Below are positions 24,901 to 37,999 of a stretch of 64,000 nt of DNA, piece by piece. Origin of the DNA: Tetrahymena elliotti 4EA (lineage: Eukaryota; Ciliophora; Oligohymenophorea; Hymenostomatida; Tetrahymenidae); the NCBI GenBank assembly GCA_000231825.2, contig JH720323.1:833825-897824 (forward strand), written 5' to 3'. The translations under genes were made by a program, and so were the position numbers. The first letter of the stretch is position 1, and every line of letters starts with the position of its first letter. Below the pieces are notes generated by a model. The model did not search any database and was not told where the DNA came from. It saw nothing but the letters and a program-made list of their open reading frames with translations.

Positions 24901-27900
24901 ACACGAGAAAGATCACGAAGATTAAAAATATAGTGGAACTTAACAGGAGTACGTGGCAGTTAATCTACAATAGATCTGTAAAGGAATAAAGTACCTGAGG
25001 TTATTTTCTTAACTAAGGCTTTGATTTCTTCTGGGAAAGATTCAACATGAGCTTTGAGGATACTAGAATAAATAACTTCCAAAGTTTCAGTAGATGGGAA
25101 AATAAGAGTGAAAGTTGAATAAAGTGATAAGAAACGAGGATCAACAGAGTTTGTACCACCACCAGGAGGAAGCATGGCAGAAACAAAGAGAATATCTTTG
25201 ATAATCTTTTGATCAAGTGTACCTTCTCTTTCATAAATATAGCCTTTTTCTACAAGGAATTTTAAGAGAGCAATAGGTTATTAAGTACCATAAACGTCTA
25301 TTGTAGGCATATGCAAGTCATCAATGAATACAACTAATTATTTACCAGGGTTCTTTGGACCAAAAATACGGCCAGTACGCTTATCAATATTATCATCAAT
25401 ATTACGTTATAGATCATTACTAGTAGTACGAGATGAGAAATTGATATTTAACTTCATGTAAGAATCAGAGCTTAATGAATTATTTAAATAATTGGAAATA
25501 ATAACACTCTTTGCTGTACCAGATTCACCAACAAATAAACAAGGTTTTTTATTGTTAATATGTTATCCAAGGATAAAAGAGAAACGTTAAGTATCAACAG
25601 TAGGAACTAAAATCTTTGAGAATTTACCATCAATTGGAGGTTGATATCCTTATACGAGTTTTTCCCAAGTAATAAAGTTCTTTGATTTTTCATAGTCAAA
25701 ATAGTTATCATATAATGATGTGGCAGGGAGAGCGCGGCCACTAATACCACGAAGGAAATCTTCAAAACGCTTCCTTCCTTCTACCTTTAAGCAAGCACCC
25801 AAAGACCATATGATTGAAAAAATATACATAAGTTCAATAATGTCTACTTCTTGTTAAGGCTCATCTTCATTAAGCATAGAGTCCATGATGCGAGTCATTT
25901 ATTCAACTAAGTTAAGGTTAGTACGAGGAATTAAGAAAGGAATGGGGGTAGTGACTTCATCGTTTTCTATACCTTCAAAAATAAGATTAATTAGAGGAGG
26001 AATGTACTTCTAGAAGAAATCAACCAAAGCCTCATGAAGAGCTTCAAATTTGCTCCATTTATTTAACCACTTATCATAATAAGGAGCATAGCCTAAATCT
26101 TTTGGATCTACGTAGACCATACCACAACGAGAAATTGTAGCAGGAGAAGCATATTGCAAATCATATACTTCAAAAAGAAGTTTACAGTAACGTTCTAAAC
26201 GAATACGATCACCATTGATAAGTGTAAGTAACTTATTATCATCCATAACAGAGTTCATATTTTCTACCCAAACTGCATCAACATCACCATCAAAGAGAAT
26301 CCAACGCATATCAGTACCTGGTCCAGCATTAGCAATACGGAAAATCTTTGAAAGTAAACCATCTTTCCATTCTCTAGTTTACATATCCATTGTACCATAA
26401 AGTTCGTTTACAGTAATAGCCTTAGGATTCATACAATAAATTGTAACGCTTTCTACTTTCTTTAATATTTCTATGATGGTTGATTTACCTGATCCAGTAG
26501 GACCTACAACCATTGTTGTGTGACGTGTTAACATTGTTTCGAAAAGTTATACTACCTTGTCAATTTGCTTTGGTAATTCTTTTTGTAATCCAAGACCTTC
26601 CATAACTTCAATAATTTTATCTTTCTTTTCATAAGGCTTTCTCTTAATATCCATATTAGGGAAAAGATCAGAAATCAAACCCATGAAAAGAGGTACATCT
26701 TCGAAAATAAATTTAGGCATATTCATATCTCTTAAAGCTCTCATTAAAGTAAGTTCTTCAGCCATATCTTAAGCTTCTCTCTTTAATGCACCTGCCATAA
26801 CCAAGACAGACTTAAGAGCTCTTAGACCGAAATCATAATGGTACTACTTAGAAAGTTATTCTTTTGCAAGCTTATACAAGACATTCATTTTTTTAGCTAA
26901 TACTCTAATAAAATAAAAATAAAATTATTAAAAAAAGAATTTAAAGTTGAAATGAATTACCTAGCTTCGTTAAAACCTTCAGACATAAGCATAATTTCAC
27001 AAATAATATTTGTATCAGGAACAACCATTGTTACAGGTCTGAAAAGTGCTTTAAGGTTATCAGGAAGTTCTGTACGACCAGCATAACCAGGGTTCATTGT
27101 AACGAAAATACCAAGAGTTGTTTTAAGGTTGAGCTCTTTTTTCATAAGTTCAAGAGTAGTTTTTCCTTAAACCAAAGCTGTTTGGATTGTTTTAATTTAG
27201 ACAGCAACAACTGAAAGCACATCTGCATTAATTCTATTGAACTCATCGAAGCAACCCCAGAAACCAGTTTAACAAAGACCAGAGAAAATGAAACCCATAG
27301 CCTTGTAATCTAAACCATCACCACAATTAGTGACACAACATCTGATAGCCAAAGACTTAGCAAGATCTTTTACTGTTTCAGTTTTACCAGTACCAGCAGG
27401 ACCTGCAGGAGCACCTCCCATTTTAAATGAGAGTGCTGTTGTTAAAGTCATAACACATCTATCTGTAAGAGGAGTAATAACCAAACGTCCATTTAGCCCT
27501 TAATATTCATAACCATAAGTAAACTAACCAGTACATTAACGAATTCTAATATCATTTTCACTTTGAATCCAGTAGAATCTGAGTTAAGATTCCCATTCAA
27601 ATTCTCTTGCATCTAAAATAGAATCTCTGACAAAATTAGAAACAATATCTCTAGCATGGACATCAACAATAATAAGTGTATTCACTTTTTTTCTATCTTG
27701 ATCATTCAAGTCAGTTCTAACTAAATCAATCAAGTCATTCAAATCTTTTGTTTATTTTGTATTTTCTTGTTTCATGGCATGCTTTTTTAAAATAAATTTT
27801 TAAAAAAATAATACATAAAAATATAAAAATAATTAGAAAATACCTTATTTCCTTCTCTGACTTTACGGAAGACATCTTCTACACGCCATGTCCACCAAAT

Positions 27901-30900
27901 TTAGGCACCAACAATAGCAATCATACCAAGGTTTTCAAGTACCCATTGAATACGTTCCTTTTGAGCATAGTTGAATGTACCTTCTTTAGTCTTCTTATGG
28001 AGAGTTGACTGCATTTCTTCATCAACACGCTTCATCCAAATTTCAACTGCTCCTTCAGGCTTTTAAGGTTCAAACAAATCAAACTTTTCTTATTCTTCTG
28101 ATTCTAAACCTGTAATTAATTTACCACTCTTACCAAACTTCAATTCTTTACAGTTATCAAAAAGTTTAAGCATATGGGGTTAAACACCAGCAGGTTCTGA
28201 GTTACCGAGGATAGAAAGGAGATCATCATCAGACAACAAGTAGAAACGAGGGAAGATACCTCTTTTTGTATCTAAATAATCTGATAAAGATTTTTGACGT
28301 TTATCAAGTTCATCAGACAGAGTTTTAAGTTCCATGAGGCGATTTTCATTAGTTACACAACAAGTATAAATATTTGGGTTTTTATAAGTTTGCTCCATAA
28401 TTTTGATAAATGTTTTATCATTTTTATCGAATTTTTTAGCTTCTTCACGAAGTTATTGACGGATATCTTCAGACCCAATGAAAATACTTTCTAAATATTA
28501 CCACTTCTTTTATACAATAAGCCAGACATCAATGATTTCACTAATTCTATTTAAAGCTTGTTCCCAATGACGAATTTATTTGACAAACGCAGCTACGTAA
28601 CGAGATGAAGCAACCGTTTAAAGATTTGCTTGTTGATCTTCTAAAATTAGCTTAATTTGATCAGTATTCTTTAGCATATAGCAACGACCTTTCTTTTGCA
28701 TTGCCAATTCGAAAGATTCAGTCTTCCAAGCTTATTCAATTTTCATAATTTCTTCCTCATTTTTATGTTCTTGATTTGCTTCATTAACAATTTCACTAAC
28801 CTTTTCAGGGAAGTTTTGTAAATTCAAGGCAAATACTTATTCTAAAGTTAGAGTTTTAATATTAGTTTCAATTTTAGTTCCTGTTTCCTTCATCAATTTA
28901 TTCCAATGTCTATCTGTAATAGCACCGCTCTTTAGTTACTGAATCAAAGGAATTGAGTTTTTGAAATCAGTAATCTTTTGAGACAACTTTAAGAAAACAC
29001 AATTATCTTCATATTATCTATTTAATTTCTTTCTCTTCTTATCATATTCTTCAGAACCTTGTCTAAGCATTTCAGCATCTAATTTAGCCCAGAGCATAGT
29101 TGACCATTCTTTAATATTTGATCTAAGTTCTCTGTAAGTTTCATATAAAATATTTAACTTTTTATTTTCTTCTTCAATCATAACTAATTCTTTGAAAGTA
29201 GAGATAGGTAAGTTGAAAAGCTTTTCAGCAAGAACGAGCTCATCTTTTCTCTTATTAAATTCAATAACCTTTTCTTTGTATTTTTGAAGACTCTCCAAAC
29301 CATCATCTAAGCTAGTTTCTTAAGCTCCTGGACCAGATGATTTATATTCTTGGAATAACTCTTTTAATGTTTCTTTAAATTGAGAAACATCATCCTTTGT
29401 AACGTTAGCAAAGGTTTCTTTGGTTTCTTTTAACTTCTTATCTTTTTTTTTAGCTTCTTTAACTAGGTCATCCCACTATTTCATAAATAGAAATATTAAT
29501 TTTAATTTTTCATATTTAATTAAAAAAAAACCTTTTTGCCAAGGGAGAATGCTTCTTCCATTAATTCAGGGTCAACATTTTATTCGTATTGCTTTAAAGT
29601 TCTGAATTTTTCTGTAACATCTGATATCTTGAACTCCATAATCATAGATTGGTTTAAGATTTCTGTGATTTCGTTGAGCATTCTTTTTAATTCTTCAATA
29701 TGGCTTGGTTCACTGTCAAGTTTCTTATGATATTCTTCGATTTCTAATTTTTAAGAACAATAAAAATAAATCTATTTTCATATTAAATAAAAGATAAATA
29801 CCTTTCTTAATTTCTTGAAGTTCTTTTTCACCAATTACTCTCATAACATTACCATGCTTGTCTAACCATTCCTTAGCTTAGTTTTTGAAGGAATTAATAA
29901 CATTACCAAAATGTACACTAATGAAAAGAGCATTTCTTTCTTTAAGCATTTCATCGAATTCTAAAACTAAATTTTTGTAAAGCATCATCTTTCTTTCAAG
30001 TTAAACAGTAGATGGTTTTTTCTCAACTAATTTTTCAATATTAAGTTTAGCCTTATGATCCCAAAGAGATTTTCTTTTGTCTTCTTCCCACATTTCTTTA
30101 AAGGAAGTAGCTTTGTTGAATGCTTTCTTTTGAATATCAGCTATCTAGAAACAAATTTAAGTAATAACATGATTTTCATTTACTTAATCTAAGAAAGTAT
30201 ATCTTTAGACTTTTTCATCATTATTTCCAACTAAAGGCTCACAGAAAATTCTTCTACCATCTTTCCAACGCCAGAAAAAGCTAGCAGTTGAGAGAATATT
30301 AGTTTTGATTTTATTTAAATAACTTTCTACTTCAGGAGTAGGAGGGTTAGTGCTAGGAGTAGGGTGATCATATTCTTAAGTAATCTAGAAGAGAGGAAGA
30401 GTTTTTGTACCAGGTTATTACATGAGATTTTTCAATGAGAGTAAAGCTCTTAAAATCATCTTAATGAGAGAATTATAAACTCTACGTTCCCAATAATAAT
30501 AATATTCTTTCATTTTTTATGAGCTATAACCTTATTAGACATTCTAAGTACCTATTATAGTTTCTTCAATATTCTTTAAGAATTAGTCTCCAATCATATT
30601 GTATTTTTCAACACATTCACTAACAACTTTATTCATGTTTTCATCAAAGTAAGTCATGAATTCATTCGCACTAGGAATGTTGATAGTGTTTGAATTAGGG
30701 TCTTTTCTGCTTTCAAAGTCATAATCTTTGAAAATCTTAGCTTCTTCTATGTTCCTAACAAATTCTTCAATGTGACTGGCACTTTTTTCAACTTTTTTCT
30801 TTGTTTCCTTGAATTCATTAATAGCTTTGGTGCACTTATCAATGAAGTCTGGAATACCAAGAGAAGAAAGATTTAAGCTTTCAATACCTGGATCTAATTC

Positions 30901-33177
30901 CCTTTTTTCATAAAGATTAGTTTAGTATTTAAGAATTTAATAAAAATTGAAAGTTACTTGTTAAGTTTTTAAATTGGTTGATCAAGCAATATTTTTTCTA
31001 TTTCAGAGAGAGAGTCGACAACATCATAATATTCATTAAGCATGCTATGTAACTTATCAATGTAAATATAGTATTCCTTTTCTTACAAAGAAATGTTAAT
31101 AATAGTCTTTGATATAGGATATCCCATTTTTTCAAGATGCTTAGCTTCCTTAATGAGTACTCTAAATTCTTGAGAAAAGTTGACCTCAAATCTCTCATTT
31201 TTTACTAAGATTTTTTGCTTAAGGAAACCCATAGCCTTTTCTCTAATTTTTTCATTCCACTCTTTGAAATTGGCTAATTAATATTCATCAATAGCCTTGG
31301 CTAATTTCAAATAATCTTTTTTAACATTATCATAACTATCTTTGTCTAATTCTCCTTCTTTCTTTTTGAATTTCATAATAGGTCTCTAAACTCTATAGTA
31401 AATAGATAATGCCCAAGCAATCGAACCTGCTACTGGTGGCTTATTTTTGCTAATAACTAAGAATCCTTTATTACTTTTAAGCAAAGCCTTACCATTTTCA
31501 AACAATTATCTATTTTAGTCAACTTCTCTTTCATATCTGTAAAGTACTTCGGAGTACTTCTTTTGTAATTGTTCTTAGATTTCTATATTTTATTGTTAAA
31601 AAATATTTTTATTATGCAAAAAAAACAGCATATATATTACCTTTAATAGTATGGACATCCTTAAACTTAAGAAGTAAATCGAAAGCACCTTCAGCAGATC
31701 TAAGATCACGGAAAGTTTCATTAATTAATTTAATAGTTTTCTCACTAATCTAGCCTTTGTCAGCTTTGAATTTAGCAGAAAGTTAATTCCATTAATGAGA
31801 TTATTGCTTTTAGAATAAATTAACTTTAGGATTTTGATAGGGAATAACTAGCTTTTTGACTTCAGTAACTAAGTTATCAATACCTTCAGAGTTACCTGTA
31901 ACAGCCTTAAGATTAGGTCCCAAGAAAACTAAAAAGCTCTTAATAATATCAGTGTTAGCTTCGAGTTCAGTTAAGACTCCTACCATGTGTTCAATACGAT
32001 TATTCAATGCTGGAACAGTGAAATCCCATCTATCAAGACCTTCTTCTTCAATTTTTTACTTAGTTTTTTTGTAAAGTGTCTTCCAAGTAGTTAAGATACG
32101 TCTACCTTAAGCTATTAATTCAATAGATTGTTGTAATTAAGTTTCATAAGAAGAGAATTCATCAGATAATTTGAAGAGCTCAGTAATTTTGATTTCACTT
32201 TCTACTTTATCCGCAATTTCATCTGAAATCAAAGAAAGTAAATTCTACATTTTATCTTCTGATTAGTAATGTCTTGAGATAATCCATATAGTTCTAAGAC
32301 CAGTCATTAAGGAAGGTAAGGTTTCCTCAACACCAACTAATCCTTCAGAAGCTAAAATTTTAAACTATCTCTCAAGTGTATTCAAAAATTTAACATTATC
32401 TTTAGCTTCATTATATAATTGAGTTAAATCTTTCATCTAAGCTTCAAAATCCATAACTATAGTTGTGTTACCACTATCAGACTAGAAATCACGGTATCTA
32501 GTTAGAAAAAATAAATTATTAACAAATTTGTATAAATTATATTTTAAGTTACAAAAATATCATAATTTATGTTTTGAATAATTTATTTTCATTGATTTTT
32601 TCAAGATTTAAATATTTAGAACAAATTTTAAAAAACAAAAAAAAAATACCTTTGCTTTACTATCTGAACTTTAGGATCATTTAGTTTTTGGTGTAAAGTT
32701 GAAAGTATTGCACTCTTTGATCTTTAAAGCTCGATTTCTGCTAATGCGTGAGAGTTTTCTGGCTTTTATTCCTTTACTTTTTTAATTGTATCTTTTATTG
32801 TTTATGACCATTATTCCTATTTTGTAATTTAAAAATAAGTTTTTCTATTTGGAAAATGGTTCAACTTAAAGAATAAATTTCCTTCCATAAATAATTCATC
32901 TATCCAAAATAATTACCAATAAAGTTTCGTATTTAAGCATAAGATCAACATTCTTAATTGCTTCTGAATCACTAATATCATCTTTATGAGAAGGAAGCTC
33001 TATATCTATAGTTCCAGATACTTGCTATGCTGAATGATTAATCTATGATGTAAATTTGACTAGGGTTGATTTGAGATCATTTGATTTAGTCTCAAGTGGA
33101 ATAAAGACATGTCTAATCACTGCAGAGAGTGAGTTTAGAACTTTTTGGTTTTAATATTTTGATTTATCTTTCTCCAT
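18997..33177 (-). CDS. Axonemal dynein heavy chain, DNAH10 / I1-beta-like
   Basis: This is a complete dynein heavy chain of roughly 4,400 residues, the motor subunit that slides doublet microtubules in cilia. From the N-terminus: a tail (DHC_N1/N2) from [15 protein letters not shown] at 33177; AAA1 with P-loop GPAGTGKTE (27377-27403), then [11 protein letters not shown]2 with GPTGSGKST (26478-26504); AAA3 with GESGTAKS (about 25.5 kb); AAA4 with GYGGSGK (about 24.45 kb); the coiled-coil stalk and microtubule-binding tip (about 23.8-22.6 kb); AAA5-AAA6; and a C-terminal domain ending [15 protein letters not shown] before TGA 18997-18999. Motifs such as AGELKR-like spacing, [20 protein letters not shown] and [17 protein letters not shown] are closest, from memory, to DNAH10, the inner-arm I1/f beta chain. 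About 16 introns of 50-75 bases are visible, for example near 19.25, 20.5, 22.35, 24.24, 26.93, 27.8, 29.5, 30.93, 31.6 and 32.58 kb. The tail before the first conserved segment is short, so an upstream exon is possible. Confidence 0.92.
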
Positions 33178-34939
33178 TTGAAATGTGCTAATAAAATTAT
33201 AATTCAATTTTAATGATAGCTATATCAAAGAGGAATATCAGAGATAACAAAAAATGGTGATTTTAGTTAGTATCTCTATAAATTATATAATAATAAAATA
33301 TAAAATTGTTTTCTTATTCCAATTTTATATGGAAATCCCTTTGATATTCTTCTTTTTATTCTTTATTTTATTTATAGAGTCTAAAACTCAATATTCTTTT
33401 AAAATATAATTAATTACAAGTGTATATTTTTCAATTTTCTATATTCATTCACACATAGTTCAAATCAAATTATTTATTCACAAATCAATATTTACTTCAA
33501 TTTTATTTCAAATTTTTTTGAAACAGATATCCATTTGTATAGAGTTGCTTGCCTTATATATATTCATAATTAATAATTCATTCACAAATTTATTTTTTAA
33601 ATATTTAAGAATATATATTTATTTTGTAATTTGTATAATTTTTGTCTAATTTAGAAAGAATTTTTTCTTATTAATTTTCTTTAAGATAAAAACAAAATTA
33701 TTTTTCTTTGGCAAAGAAAGAAGATTATTATTATTTATCTTATTATTTTAAAAACATTCATTAATAATTAATAAATTAGATATTTATATATTTTAAAAAT
33801 ACTTAACTTTTTTATTTTTTCAATTAAAAAATATACTCAATTTATACATAAAATAAATATAAGATAACTTAAACTTATTTAAATCAAATTTAAAAATTCA
33901 ATATTGATTTAAAAGGAAACTTAAATTTAACCTTATTCATAAAAAAAAATATTTCTATCACCCAATTTAAAAATAAAATAAATTTCAAGTTTAATGTAAA
34001 AATTAAAAAATATATCTATTTCAATAAAAATTAATGAATGATAAATAAAAAATAATTACTTAAATCTTGAACTAAATGAGCAATTTAAGAATAAAAAATC
34101 AGTTATTTTGTATTTACTTGAGCTTCTAATAAAATTTTGATTCATGAAAAATAAAGTCTTTGTTTATTCTTCTAACTACTTCAATTAATTTAGAATCAAA
34201 GATAAAAAATAAATTAGATTTTTTGTTTAATATAGATTAAAAATATTTTGGTAGAATCTATTTTTAGAATATTTAAACATTTTTAAATAATTAAAATAAT
34301 AAATTTAAACAATTGTATCGAAATTTTTCAACAAAACATTTAATTAATTAAGAAATAATTTAAAAATTTTAGAATTTTCTCTCTAATTTACTTCCTTTAT
34401 TTCATAAAAATAATTGATATTTATAATAATAAAATAAATTTCCTATTTTTTTACTAAAAAATGTGATTTTTACTATCTATCTTATATTTTACTAAAACAT
34501 CAAAGATTTTGATAATTTTTTCAAGCTAAGGATTTAAAGTGTATAATGAAAAGTTTATAAGTCTTAAATGAGCAAGAATAATGAAAATTTTAAAAATTCT
34601 TTAAAATACAAGAAATATTTTATAAAAATCAATTTTAATATTTTTATTTAAGCCAAAAAAACATCAAGCAAAAGATATGCTTCTGTTTTTTAGTAAATAA
34701 AATCTTATCAAAAATAAGGTTCTGTAATTTTAGAAATCAATTTCTTATATATGTGGTGGTATTATACTTATCAGATAAAAATTTTTAGATGTCAATTAAT
34801 TGAAAGGTTTTAGTATTTTGATAAAAGGAAGAATTTTTATCTTAGGTGAGAATATTTTAGATGATTTGATGTTATTTTTCATCTTAATCCAAAAATTTTA
34901 TAATAAGAAATTAATAAGTAAGTCAAATAGTTTTCAAAT
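33178..34939. other. Divergent promoter region between dynein and RhoGDI genes
   Basis: About 1.76 kb of AT-rich DNA separates the 5' ends of two divergently transcribed genes, so both promoters should lie here. I see no ORF with protein-like composition and no recognisable regulatory motif. A missing first dynein exon could hide in the 33.2-33.6 kb part, but I found no good candidate. Confidence 0.6.
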
Positions 34940-36067
34940 ATGGAGGATAAAAAGAGTTAATAAGTTAATAACACAACAGAAGATAAAAATAGCATAGATG
35001 AGCATTCTAACTAAATTATTGAATAGCTTAAAAGTAATAAAGTTGAGCTTCCATAAACAGCCGTTAGAGTTAGATAAAAAACTTGCACATTCAATGAAGT
35101 CAAAAAAGACGAAGTTAATCAAATTAAATTATAAATTTTAAAATATTAATCAAAGCTTTCATTAAGATTATCTTACATTTTTGAGCATACTTAGTTTATT
35201 TTTAATTAAATAGCTTCCTTCTTTTGCTCCAGGTTGGAAGGTACCAAGAAGAATGACTTTGCACTAAATGAAAAATAGAGTATTTTATCGTTTTGACTAA
35301 ATGTTTTTGTATCTAAAAAAAATAAATAAAATAATAGGATTAGCAAGACCCAGCATTGTAAAAATACAAAAAAGAACTTATTGGTGAAGTTGATGAAGAA
35401 GAAATAGCTTAATAGAAAAGTATTAAAGATTTTAGAAAGATATTTTGTTTTAATTTTTTTGTAAAAATAGCTACTGAGGTTGAAATAATTAAGATAGAAA
35501 TTGTTTGCAAAGATAGACCTGAAGGAAATATAATTCTAGACTTTACAGTAAATAAAAAATATTTTTGAATGAATTAATATGTTATTAAATTTTTTATACA
35601 TAACTAAAAAAGAATTAAAAAGTAAATGAAAAAGAAACATTCATTATTAAAGAAGGAGCAGTTTATTTCATGAGAGTTTATTTCAGAGTAAGATATGATA
35701 TTGTTTTTGGCCTCAAGTTTGTAAATAATGTATATAGACACTTTATGAAAGGTATTAAACATTTTTAAATAAGCAAATAAAATAAATTTATTTTTACATT
35801 TCTTCTTAGTTGATAAATATGAAGAAAAAATGGGTTCTTTTGCTCCTAAAAAAGAAATTTAGTAAATTGATTTAGATCCTGAAGAAGCTCCTACTGGATT
35901 TTTAGGTAGAGGTTCATATAAAGGAAAAATTATGGTAAATATTAATTTTTGAAGTATTTTAACAATGTTAATATTAATCTAAAACTTATTAGTTTGTTGA
36001 CAATGATGGTATTGTTCATATGCAATTTGAATATTTGCTTAAAATTTGTAAAAAGTGGACAGATTGA
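34940..36067 (+). CDS. Rho GDP-dissociation inhibitor (RhoGDI) family protein
   Basis: The immunoglobulin-like RhoGDI fold is recognisable through most of the protein. DPALQKYKKELIG matches the N-terminal arm; IEIVCKDRPEGNIILDFT and ETFIIKEGAVYFMRVYFRV match the first beta strands. DIVFGLKFVNNVYR, MGSFAPKKE, DPEEAPTGFLGRGSYKGKI and the end FVDNDGIVHMQFEYLLKICK (then KWTD) follow in the usual order. TGA is at 36065-36067. The start at 34940 gives an acidic N-terminal arm beginning MEDKKSQQVNNTTEDK. A 224-base intron at 35114-35337 joins it to the fold; others of about 50-60 bases lie near 35.45, 35.58, 35.78 and 35.97 kb. Known members bind prenylated Rho/Rac GTPases, extract them from membranes and hold them inactive in the cytosol. 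Length is about 200 residues, as usual. The true partner GTPase in this organism is not evident here. Confidence 0.88.
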
Positions 36068-36532
36068 TAATATTTATAATTTATTAAATTGGGATGTTCT
36101 TTTTATTTTTAATGTAATATTATTCATTTAATCTAAAACTAAAATAATCATTTTTATATATTCATTTTATATTTTTGAACTTATTAAAACATTATGAAAT
36201 TTAATTTTTTATCTCACATACAATTTTAAAACATGTATAAATTAATATTTTTTGTCGTAATTAATTAAATTAATGTGTTGTAATAGCATTTAATCTTCAA
36301 GTAATATAATCATCTTTATTTCATTTTATTTTATTGAAATTTAACAAAGCCTATATTTATCATATTCATTTTGAATATTTGTAAACATATTCTGCCCATC
36401 CATTTAATACTTAAGAATAATAATAGGAGAAGAATTTGTTTTATTTCATTTTGTTGAAAAAAAACCTAAGATTGGTTAAATTTTTTAATTTTATTAAAAA
36501 ACAGATTTAATTATTTTTAATGAATAATTAAT
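36068..36532. other. Intergenic spacer between two plus-strand genes
   Basis: About 465 bases of AT-rich DNA hold the 3' UTR of the RhoGDI gene and the promoter of the next gene. Nothing else is recognised. Confidence 0.6.
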
Positions 36533-37172
36533 ATGAGATAGTTCTCTAAATTTCTTTAAAATCTTGAAAAAGAATAATATAAAAAGTAAAATTTACTCAT
36601 TTTTTATTTTATTTTAAGTTATTGTCTAATTTAGAAAATATGCAGTGAGTGAAGTTAGGTTAGTGGGTTTACCAGATGATCATTATCCAAACACTTTTAA
36701 AACTTTTATATATGTTTTAGGTATAATAATCGTTGCAATAGGTTTATAGGTTGTAACTTATGTTTTGCTTGAAAAACTATATCAAGAATAAAGTGACAGT
36801 TATTACCTAATTTGGTTGTGTGTCCTATTTATTGGAATTGGAGTCTTTATAATTATGCATTATTTCGCAGTTAAAACTGAGCTTAAAGATGAATAAAATA
36901 CTTATAGAGATCAAATTTTATAATAAAGATCAGTCTTTATTAAGAATGCAATATTTTACTAAAAGTAAGAGAAACTATTTAGTAAAAAACCTGATCCTGC
37001 TCAAGAAATAAAAGAAAAAGGTATGAAGTTTGATGATTTTTTGAGAGCAAAAAAACAAGAAATAGAAATAAATAAGTAGGGTGAGTAAGCAAATCCTACA
37101 AAAAAAAAGAAAAAAAAGAAAAAAGCCTAAAAGGATAAGTAATAAAAAGAATAAATAGAAACTCTGTAATGA
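36533..37172 (+). CDS. Small two-pass membrane protein with Lys-rich C-terminus
   Basis: The short first exon (MRQFSKFLQNLEKEQYK) joins through a 49-base intron (36586-36634) to the main exon, and the frame is exact. The protein has about 196 residues. Two clear membrane segments lie in the middle: FIYVLGIIIVAIGLQVVTYV and YYLIWLCVLFIGIGVFIIMH, separated by about 15 polar residues. Both termini would then face the same side, most likely the cytosol. The C-terminal 80 residues are charged and end in a run of Lys (eight in a row) and Gln. I do not recognise the family. The exposed KKKxKK-rich tail could be an ER-retention or RNA/lipid-binding signal, which is inference only. TGA stop at 37170-37172. 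Confidence 0.75.
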
Positions 37173-37999
37173 AATATTAAATAACTAAGTCTTTAAATAT
37201 TTAATACTTTTTTGATCTATTAATATTTATGAATATAATGTAAAAATGTGGTATCAATTATAAAATTCAGACGAATAAATAAAAACTTTTTGTTCAATTA
37301 CTTCTTTTAAACTAAAGTTAGTAATTTTATTTTATTATTTAGTAACAAATCATAATTCACTAAGAAGTGTTTTGAAGGTTTTATTTTTTTTTTGAAATTT
37401 TCTGGATATCCATTTTTTGATTTTACATCTTGAATTATTTTATTTAAAGAATATTAAAAAAATTATGAGATTTTTTTTTATGTTTCAAATATGTAGTTTA
37501 TTTTTTTATTGATTATTTATTTTATTTAAGAAATTTGATTGGTTTTTTTAATTTGAAAGGATATAAATAATTAAAAGATCTGTTATAAACTTTAATATTT
37601 TGTAATAAAATAACTTTTAAATTATAAATACTCATATCTACAAAGTTAAAATAAGTTATAAATTATAAAGTAAGATAAAATAAATCTTTTTGCATTATTT
37701 ATCTTTAATGTTTAATCTGACTAAGTTGATTGTTATAATATATTAAAAATGATTATCATCAGATTAGTAATTTGTTTTAATTAGCTTCTTTGAAGTTTTT
37801 TTGATTTTTAATTAGATGTTTTGAATTATTTTATGAATTTGAAAAAAAAAAATAATTAATTGTGATTAGTTTTTAGGTCGTTGTTCATCATTATGATTAT
37901 TTTTATATAAAAATTTTATTAATTATAGATTCTTTATTCTCTTATCATTTTCAAGTTTAAAACCTAAAAATGTTTATTTGTTCACAATTTTATTTTTTT
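37173..37999. other. Convergent intergenic region
   Basis: About 830 bases between two converging genes, rich in T runs. It must contain both 3' UTRs. No gene or repeat is seen. Confidence 0.65.
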
